Source: an uncultured euryarchaeote
GTDB lineage: Archaea > Thermoplasmatota > Poseidoniia > Poseidoniales > Thalassarchaeaceae
DNA length: 13,277 bases
Direction: 5' to 3'
NCBI GenBank assembly: GCA_937876055.1
Contig: CALEIW010000107.1
Coordinates: 1 to 13,277 of the forward strand
Shown piece after piece: positions 1 to 9,300 of this stretch (the stretch's first letter is position 1; each line of letters opens with the position of its first letter). A model generated the notes under the pieces. That model worked only from the letters and a program-made list of their open reading frames with translations. It was not told where the DNA came from and made no database searches. A program made the position numbers and the translations under genes.

Positions 1-1
1 T

Positions 2-220
2 ACTCGAATCGAAGAAGGTGAAATCGTCGCATTTGTACACCAAGCCGGCACCCTTCGGGATGAAGAAGAAAAACTTCTTTCCAGTGGGGGAAGAGTCCTA
101 TCCGCAACCGCTGTGGCATCTGATCTTCCAACGGCAGTAAACGCAGCATACGCCATTATCGAAGAAATCAATTTGGCCGGCTCACATTATCGTAGAGATA
201 TTGCGTATAGGGCGCTTTGA
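2..220 (+). CDS. purD: Phosphoribosylamine-glycine ligase (GAR synthetase), C-terminal 72 residues
   Basis: The frame is open from the window edge to TGA at 218-220; the start lies outside the window. PurD joins glycine to 5-phosphoribosylamine with ATP to give GAR, the second step of de novo purine synthesis, in the cytosol. The visible part matches the last domain of the family. It has the FVHQAGT segment, then GGRVLSATAVASDL, then the helix with the alanine-rich AAYAIIEEI, and finally the family's closing signature SHYRRDIAYRAL. The ATP-grasp catalytic part is not in view, so activity cannot be judged. It is followed by a 120-base gap and a separate promoter-like sequence, so it is probably not in one operon with the glycosylation gene downstream. 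Identification comes from recall of the PurD C-terminus. Confidence 0.9.
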   Translation, partial: TRIEEGEIVAFVHQAGTLRDEEEKLLSSGGRVLSATAVASDLPTAVNAAYAIIEEINLAGSHYRRDIAYRAL

Positions 221-243
221 GCGTGTTTTTGGAAACCTAGGCC

Positions 244-258
244 CGCTACTACGTAGCG
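244..258 (+). other. Stem-loop between purD and aglB (6-bp stem, TAC loop)
   Basis: CGCTAC, loop TAC, GTAGCG forms a perfect 6-bp hairpin starting 24 bases after the purD stop. A run of five T (226-230) lies before it rather than after it, so it is not a classical intrinsic terminator. It could be a 3'-end or RNA-processing structure for the purD transcript, or chance. A second hairpin with the same stem length and the same TAC loop ends the protease gene at 11225-11239. Confidence 0.4.
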
Positions 259-274
259 TAAACTCCGAGAACGG

Positions 275-280
275 TTATAA
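275..280 (+). promoter_or_regulatory. Possible TATA box for aglB
   Basis: TTATAA, preceded by the purine-rich GAGAACGG where an archaeal BRE would lie, is the best TATA-like match in the gap. Normal archaeal spacing of about 25 bases would start transcription near 302-306. That would leave a leader of about 35-40 bases that includes the ribosome binding site. This is motif matching only. Confidence 0.4.
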
Positions 281-328
281 CAGAAGTTTGGGTGGCCGCG
301 ACGCTGAGCCTTTAGGCTGCAAATAGAC

Positions 329-334
329 GGTGAT
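329..334 (+). promoter_or_regulatory. Ribosome binding site deciding the aglB start
   Basis: GGTGAT is a perfect six-base match to the archaeal anti-Shine-Dalgarno sequence (16S 3' end complementary to GGAGGTGAT). It ends six bases before the ATG at 341, which strongly supports that start. Confidence 0.75.
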
Positions 335-340
335 GAAATA

Positions 341-3300
341 ATGTCTTATGAAAACGGGAAAACGAGGGACGTCGGCCAGTACAACGGACTGGTTTCGGCA
401 CCAGCGGTGTTAGCAGGATTACTTCTGTTACTCTTCGCTGCCACATCCCTCTCTGATGATGCGATGATTGACACAGGAAAGTTGGTTATCCTTCCCGTCG
501 CAGCCGCGTTAGCGGCTGTAATGGGAAGGTTTTGGGTATCTGCCCTTCCAGAAGATTCACCAATAAACCGAAACTCGCTATTCGTACTACTCTTTGCAGT
601 CGGACCGATAGCGCTTGAAATCCTCGGATTTATTGACGCCATACTAGCAACTACTTTTGCATTCATGGCTGTGTCAACACTCATTCTTGTAAAATCGAAT
701 AGAAATGAGGAAGCAACTATCCTATTCACAATGGTCGCTGGATTCCACGTTTCTGTGGCCTATGCTGCATCCATGCCGGAATTGGCACTATCTGAAGGAG
801 ATAGTTTACAGAATCTACTCATCGATGTCCAGAGGGCCGGTATAGCGGCTAATTTCTTTTCTTTCTATGCTGCATCATTGATGCTTGGGACTATTTTTGC
901 TGTATTATTCAGGGGAGTTTTGTATGATGGTGGAAATGGATCTTTGTTTGATAGGCTACCAAAGAAAATAGATTTCTCAGAGCATCGTGATATACTAATC
1001 AGTTCATTCATTCTCTTGATTGTTAACTTGATTCCACTCTATTCATTGGCAACTATTTCAGATGCTGCTACCTTTGAGGAACACCATTACCTTGGAGGGG
1101 TATGGGCTCTAGTAACTTCAGTAGTAGTGATGTTTGTAGCCTTCTGTCGTGCTGAGAGATGGCACGTTCTAGGCGCAGTAGTTGCAGTAAATTGGCTAAT
1201 TTACACTCTATCTCACTTGGTTGAGATCGGAGTTAGCCTCCCTGAACAATTAGAATTCCTAGCCGGTAATGACTTCGCTGGCGCGTTCTCTTGGTTCTTC
1301 ATTACGTTCTGGTTGAATGTACTTGCAATCATGCTTGCATCTAGTGGAAGGTTCGGGGATATTGCTCCTCGTCGAGAACCTAGTCAGTTCCGCTTGTGGT
1401 GGAGAGATAATTCCTATTCCATCCTAGTCGGCTCTGCAGTAATTGTTGGTCTCTTGATCAGAACCGGTTGGAACGTCCTTCCTGCGATGAATGCAAACAT
1501 AACAGGACTTTGGGATATGACAGGAGGTTCAGACCCTTGGTACATGAAGAGGGTTGTAGATTACATTGTAGCAGAGCATGCACACTTCATTTTCGATGCT
1601 GATCGCTCCTACCCTAGTGGAGGAATCAATCCTCGGCCCCCACTGTTTTCGTGGGGTCTAGCATTAGGTGGTCTCGCTCTCGAATGGCTAACTGGCATTG
1701 CAGCCGAAGAAGTCGTTTGGTGGTCTGTTGCGGGTATGCCAGCCATCTTCGGAGCTTTGATTGTTCTACCAGTTGCTGGAATTGCAAACCGCCTTCACAG
1801 CGCACAGGCAGGAATATTTGCTGCATGGCTCATGGCATTGATGCCTGGGCACATTAGCCACTCAACGTTTGGCCTAGCAGACCACGACTCCTTTGCACTT
1901 CTTTTCCTAACTCTAGCCATCTACTTCTGGGTTAGAGCATTAGGAGAAATCGGCAGTGAGAGGGTATTCCGCAACCCAAGTGCCAATCCACTTTACTTGA
2001 TTGCTGGAATTCGAGAAATGTGGAATCGAAATCCAGTTATGATGTCTTATGCAACATTAGCAGGGATTAGCTTCTCAACAGTAGCGCTAGGTTGGAAAGG
2101 ATTCGTTTACGGGCCAGGGATTCTTTTCCTAGCATTTGCTTTCCAAATAGTTCTCAATATGTTCCGCCGACGTGACAGCCTACCGCTTACCTCGGCCGCT
2201 TTGCAGATGATGTTCACAACTTTCCTAATCCCATTGCCATTCTACATATGGCCTGGGCTTAACCTACTTTGGGCTCCCAGCGGATTCCAACCTATGTTCT
2301 ACATTGTTGGATTTACATTTGCACTAGGTTGGGTAGCATCCAGCTTCCGCGACAAACCTTGGCTGTTGGTATTAGGTAGCGGTGGCTTACTATTCGGCGG
2401 AATTCTATCTGCGTTGTGGATTCTACAAACTGCGGAATATTACGACGGCTGGGATATCTTATTCACTGGTGGATTCTATTTCTCAAAGAACAAGATATTC
2501 GGAACAATCGGTGAGGCTCAGGCCCCTAGTAGAGGTGTACTATTCGCTTCCTTCGGCCCGATTGTTACTCTGATTGCATTAGGCTACGCATTCATCCTAC
2601 TTTGGAGAGGCGCCCGAGAAGAAAAGCAAGGGCTTTCGCTAGTTGGTTTGTGGGTTCTAATTGCTTCATACATGGCTTGGACCGCTGGTAGGTTCATTCT
2701 CAACGCAACTCCTGCAATGGCCGTTGTTGGGGCTATCGGAATCGCAGCACTTTGGAATATGGCTGATTTCTCCGGCTTCGTCAAAGAATGGCGTCGGGCG
2801 GGAATTGGAACTCCAAGAGCCCGCTTCCGCTCTGCTAGAACGGCTAGCCTAAAGAAGCCGATGATTCCAGCCCTAGTGCTAGTATTCATGCTAGTGGCAA
2901 CTCAACATGCAACCTACGGTGTCGACTCAGGTATACCAAGGGGCGAGACTGCCTCGGGGGATGTTGATCAGGTAATTTACGACATTACTCCAGATGTAAT
3001 GAGGTTCGATATCGGAGGGCTGTCACTTCTGGACAGCAGTTCATACAATCCAACAGCGAACTGCGGAAATGGTTGTTGGTACATGGGAACATTTGGCCCT
3101 GGATTCAATGGTGGAGGCTGGAATATGGCCTATGAGTGGCTTTCAGAACAAGATTCTGATGAGGGCTTTGGCCAAAGACCTGCTTTTGTCTCTTGGTGGG
3201 ATTATGGATTCCAAGCATTGGATTCCGGAGAACATCCTACCGTTGCTGATAACTTCCAGTCCGGTATTCCTCACAGTGGTGGAATGTTACTTTCCTCTGG

Positions 3301-6300
3301 TCAAGAAGATACACTTGCTATGTTTATCGCCACACTAGCTCAAGGAGATAGGCAATATTCTGCAAACGGAGAATTTGGTGAGGAATTCACTCAAACCATT
3401 CAAAACCATCTAACAACAGAACAAATTGAAGAGTTCCATGATATTCTATCACTTGGACCTGGTCAAAAGCAATTCGTAATAGATCGTTCTTTGGTTCTAA
3501 TCTATCAAAACGTACAGGAGGTACAAGATTCTTCCTTTACAGCAGGAAACCTGGAAATCACTACAGATTTGATGCACGGTACCATACTAGATGAAAATGG
3601 GCTTCCGACCGAACCAATGTGGTTTGTCTTCAAGGATGGAAAGCAAGTTGGAAATGCAACTACAAATGAGACAGAGGCTAAATCGATTTTCGACCAAGCA
3701 CGGGGATCTAGCCAACCTTATGAGGAGCATACAACCCATTACGAAATTGGTGGTTACAGATACACTGCTGACTTAATCGAAAGTTATGATGACGTTTCAA
3801 CAAACCTACACCGTGCTAATGCTAAGTTAGGTCTATCGCGTGCTTTCCTAACCACGGCACTTACCTTAGATGAATTAGTGGAAATGTACCATGATATTTC
3901 TTCTCAAGTTGTCTATGAGGTTCAGGATTATGAAGGTAGTTTGGGAGAAACTATCGAACGAAATAATGAGATTCGCTACTTCGCAATAGACGATAGATTG
4001 TATCCACTTGGTGGAGCCTATTACGCTGACCAAAGTTACCACAGAGGGCAAACAACTGGTATCTTCTACGCGCCAACCACCCTTTCTGGTCTAGATCCGA
4101 ATCATTACATCGAATCGGTCTATGAGACTCAGCGAGGTGATAGACCGACAGTCTTCATGACTGCTGAGCGCTATGAACAGGAGTATATGTCGGATGTTGT
4201 CAAGCAACAATCTGGAGCAATGGAAGATTCTACAGATATGATTCAGCTTGTAGATATACAATACCAGCAAACGGAATCTTTCTTCGAAACTATGGTTGCA
4301 AGAATCTATGTTGGATATGGAACTTCAAGCTTGGGACTAACCGTAGACCCGTCACAACCCGGGCCAACATGGGCTATCAGCGGAACTCCAGGTTCCCCAC
4401 TAGAGAACGCGTTCCCGCTTCCTGGTGCAATGATGAATCACTTCGTCATTGCCAATTGGTACGATGACGGCTCAGACTCACCTGATGAAGACAATAACAG
4501 TGTTCCAGATATTTTCGATGGTGGCTATGCTGCAATTGGCAGAGCAAATGCAAATGTTAAGGTTGTCAAATACTACAGTGGTGCAACTATAGAAGGTACA
4601 GTTGAATTAGACGGCATAGGTCCTGTTCCTAATGCTAGAATACTAATCGAAAGGGATGCCTTTAGTGGCGAAGAGGTCGCAGATGAAAATGGCACTGTAA
4701 CTGACCAAGACCCTCGCACTTATTGGATCCCTATCGGTACAGTAGATGCAGATGAAAACGGAGACTATTCATTCACTGTTCCAGCAGGAAAGATAAGAGT
4801 TTCAGCCTTCTTTGGCGAGTCTGATCTTAGGGCAGCTCGCGATGAATTAGCAAGCGGTGGTGGCGGTATGCTACAAGATGTAGCAACCGAATCAACAATT
4901 GGCGAAAGAAATGTCAACCTTATCACTGGAATATTGGGCAATGTTTCCGGCTCTCAGTGGTTATCGGAGACTATCATTAATGTCTCCGGAGAAGATGGCC
5001 ATTCCAATGGTCAGGCCCTGATTAACGGGGATATCATCGTAGAACCATCATTCTCTACAGGTCGATTAATTTGGAATGGCGCCGGTTCCTTTAGTGGTCA
5101 AGCAATCACCGACGCTGTTGTTGAATTGTCTCCTGCTTGGGATCAAATTCAGATGCAACCAATTATGTTAGAAACTTCTACAGGTAGCGTAAACGGCCCT
5201 GACCTTGCTTTCCAAGGAATCGGTCAAGTGACATTTACTGGTGAAGGAGAAGTCATCAGTAATGGTCTGATGACAGTCAATGATTTCGTAGGAACTCACA
5301 CACAGACTATTCTTCACGGGCATAGTCTAGCAGGATCCGGTGAATTTACCGGCCGCGGAACACTCTCCGGAGTAATTGATGGAGAGGAAATTGTTGATGG
5401 AGATTGTAACGAAAATAGAACAATGCCGGAGAACTACTCGGTTTGTTCCCTATCAGATGGAGACTTCTTGATTGAGGGTGCGATTAATGCAACTGGCAGA
5501 TTTACTTCAAACGGTACATCCTCATTCTCACAAGAACACAATGGTTCTTCTCTAATTGGAGCAGGTGTATTCACCGTAGACGCCAGTAATGAGGAACTAG
5601 ACTCCTATGGAACCCTAAACGGCACAGGTACTTTCAGTGGAGAGGGTGAGTTCAGCGGACCTATGGTTCAAGCTGGAACATTCCACCTAATCGACGCCAT
5701 ACCTGGAAAATACAACGTAGCAGTTATCTTCAACGATGGCACTAGAATCGAAATTATTGATGGATTTAACGTTCCTTTCAGAGGTGTTCCGTCACTTCAT
5801 CAAATCGATGTTGCGGGTGGATCCATTTCCGGAACATTAACCGATGAAAATGGCAATACTTTGGCTGGTTCTGTAACTATGGTTCACTCCGAATCTGATA
5901 ATGATACTATTCTCGGAGAATGTAGTGAAGTAATGTACGCGCCATGTATGTTAACCGCAGATGAGAACGGTTCTTTCGAGTTCGGTCCTATCATGCCAGG
6001 AGAGTATACCTTTGCTTTGGATATGGATGAAGACGGCTTCAATGAAGTAGAGTTGAGACATGAATTCGATGCAGAAATGGATTCCCAAGTTGAATTCCCA
6101 ACTCCAATACCTACTGTATTCGATTTGAGATTCACATTAAGTCAAATCGTTGATGGTTTACAAACATCTGTTGAGGATCGCGAAAATTTGACTCTGGTAA
6201 AGAGTGATAATTCAGCAGCACCAGTTGTTGCTGTATTCGATAACGTCAGTGGTGAATACTTGGCAGAATTATCCCAAGGTCAATGGATTCTCAGCCATGA

Positions 6301-9300
6301 CTTGAGTGATTCCGAGCAATTATGGGAACAAATTGACCTTGAATCAGACATTTCGACTTCCTTTACATTTAGGGAATCAATGAATGTAATTGGAACAGTT
6401 TACTATGACACCAATGCAGAAGTCACCAATTCCACGATCCAAGCAGAGGTTGTTGACTTTACTCAGGTAATTTTCCATTGGGAGAATTTCACAACAACCG
6501 AAACTACTGACGCGAATGGTGTATTCAACGTCGTATTGCCGATTGGTTCCGTAGTTGACGCTGCGGTGTTTGGTAATGTCTTGAATGTGGTTAATGGTAC
6601 CCGATTCACAGTCGAAGAGGGTATGGAAAACATCACAATGGTCGCACGTCCAGGTTACGATGTTAACGGAAATCTAAATCTAAATCGATTAGGAAATTAT
6701 TACTCGTCTAATTTAGAAGGATGGGAGCAGGTTACTGTATTTGCGACCAATGATGATATTGATGCTGTGTGGCATATTGACGTCACTCAGTTTGGTACCT
6801 TTAACACAATTTTACCTGAAGGTAACTGGACATTTACAACTGATTTAGATTGGCTAAATGCAAGTGAAGCAACTCTGATGGTTGATGGTGAAAATGATAC
6901 GGTAGACATCCACCTTTACCCTGCTATGTCCTTCCTAGAGATAGATTTCTTCTTGGATAACACTGGCGACAATAATGTTACTAACGGGACACCAGTCAAT
7001 TACCAATTCTCCATTGTCCCACTTGAAAATACTGCAGGTTTAACGATTAATGTAGAAGAAGATGGAGATGAATGGATTTCACAAGGATTTGCAAGAGTAC
7101 CTGTGGAAGCGGGTTCATACCGAATCAATGTAGAACTTTCAAATGCTCGTGCTGGAGATATTTTCGGAACTCGAATAATGACTGGAGATGCCTACTTTGA
7201 GGTAGGATTCGGTGGTGAAGTAGTTAGCAGAAGTATTGGTTTTGACCCAGAATGGAAGATAGATCTGACATTTACCAATGAAAGTGGTGGGCCACTAGTT
7301 GATCAGTTAGTTAGGTTCATCAATCCAGAAAACAGCGGAGAAGTTATCACTAGAAAGACCGATATGAATGGTACACTAATTGACCATCTGACAGATGGAG
7401 TGTGGATTGTTGTAATCGATTCTGTAGAGACTGACACCGGAGTTATTGAAGGAGTCCGAACAACGATTACCGTATCCGAACAAAACGCGAACAATGCTGA
7501 AACCATTTCAACCAGTGAACTTGCTTCATTCTCAGTCAGAATTTCTGATTCAAATGGAGTTTATCTTCAAGATATGGACTTGAAACTAACTTCTAATGAT
7601 GGATTAGGAACTGTATATCTTGACAGTACCGATGAATCTGGACAAACATCAGGAATTATTTCATCTGGTTCATGGAATATTGAACTAAACCAAACCGTAG
7701 ATAGAACTCGCTACGTTATCGATTCGATCGAATTCTTAGATGGTGGTTTAGTTGCTGGTGAGAATGATTTAATTGATATTATTGCATCAACACACTATGA
7801 GATGTCTGGAACAATATTCTGGGATCATGATGACGATGATGATGCCGACGTTGGAGAGGGCGTACCTAATGTAGAAATTCTAATGACCAGCGAAGGCCAT
7901 GACAATATTTCCCAAATTACCAACGCCGCTGGCGAATGGAGTGTATTTGTTCCTGCAGACACAACTTGGCAAGTCTCAACATTTAGAGAAGGATTTGACC
8001 AAGAAATGGAATCCATTGCTATGAATGCTCCAAACTCGGTAGAAATAGAGCTAACCGCTGGATATGTCGACATTTTTGGAAATGTAAGCCACTCTGAATT
8101 GTCAAACATTGGTGAGCAAGTCGAATTAATCTTGATTCCTTCACATGGCATGGTTCGAGATAGAGTAGTTCCTGACAAGGTAATACAGGATGGAGTCTGG
8201 AACGGTCAATGGACCGCTTCTGTAGAACCAGGTCGTTGGATAATTAGAGCAACGTTGGAATCATCTAATCTTGTAGGAATGGCCAGTATTGATGCAGACA
8301 TTAGTGATGGTGGAAATATTGACATCGATTTATTGTATGGTGGTTGGCTATATCTTTCAACCCAATGGCTAGACTTTAATGGAACACAGCATCATGCTTC
8401 TGAATCCGAAATACAAGGCGCAGAGATTATTGATGAGGCGGAATTCATTCTGTCTTCAGGAGCAGGTGTCCGATGGGATGCAATGTTGACTGAGACTGGT
8501 GAAATATCAATCCTGATGCCTACTGGAATGATTGGTGTCGAAGGAAGCTTCTCTGTCGATCAAATGGGCCGTGTAATGGAATATTCCACAAGCAAGTCAA
8601 TCAACGTACCAGGTTCTGGAACGGATTTGACCGCGTCGGTTACTCAGGACATACTCTTCGACAGAATTTCCAACCATACAATTAGTGCTACAATAGTATC
8701 AGTAACTGGTGGAGAACTAACTGATGAAGGTGAGTTCGATGATGTTCAAGCCACCCTTGGAGATGAAGGTGAATATGATTCAATCGAGTTTACAATGTCA
8801 CTTGATTATCTTGGACATGAGACTGTCTCTAGTTACACTGTATCTGGAAATGTTGCAGGTACCGATGGCCAGTATTGGAGTGTAGAGGCATGGGATCAGT
8901 CTGTTGAAAATTGGACTTCTCCTTTCACCTTTGAGTTTGGTTTAGATAGCAACAATAGCACAACCTACGACAATCTACTGCTTCGAATAACTCCGGCCAA
9001 TCAATCTACTGCTCAGTCACTGACCAATGGTCACACTGTAGATATTAGATTCACTTCAGCAGATGGCTATCAGTTCGAACAAGAAGTAATTGTTAGAATT
9101 CCTCAATTCCATGATTTCGAATTAAGAGAGCCACTCTTGGATATCTACGGTATCCGTCCAGGTGAGGAATTGTCAATACCTCTATTATTCACCAATAGTG
9201 GTAATGGTGATGAGAGATTCGAATTTGTATTCGATGACACTCAACTCCCACCAGATTGGCAACGAACAGGCGCCACATCACACACTGTAGGTGCATTTGT

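Noticed and set aside
226..230. Five-T run as a purD terminator
   Set aside because: It is too short for a confident archaeal poly-T terminator and has no supporting second run.
307..318. Small hairpin AGCC-TTTA-GGCT in the aglB leader
   Set aside because: A four-base-pair stem is too weak to call a regulatory structure.
346..729. Minus-strand frame of 127 codons, and the other minus-strand frames at 2584-2889, 5884-6135, 7825-8178, 10568-10825 and 12568-12771
   Set aside because: They lie entirely opposite strongly supported genes, have no recognisable domains and read as antisense composition artefacts.
3069..3338. Plus-strand frames inside aglB (for example 3069-3338 and 1651-1857)
   Set aside because: They are alternate frames of the AglB core, where the main frame carries WWDYG and other conserved motifs.
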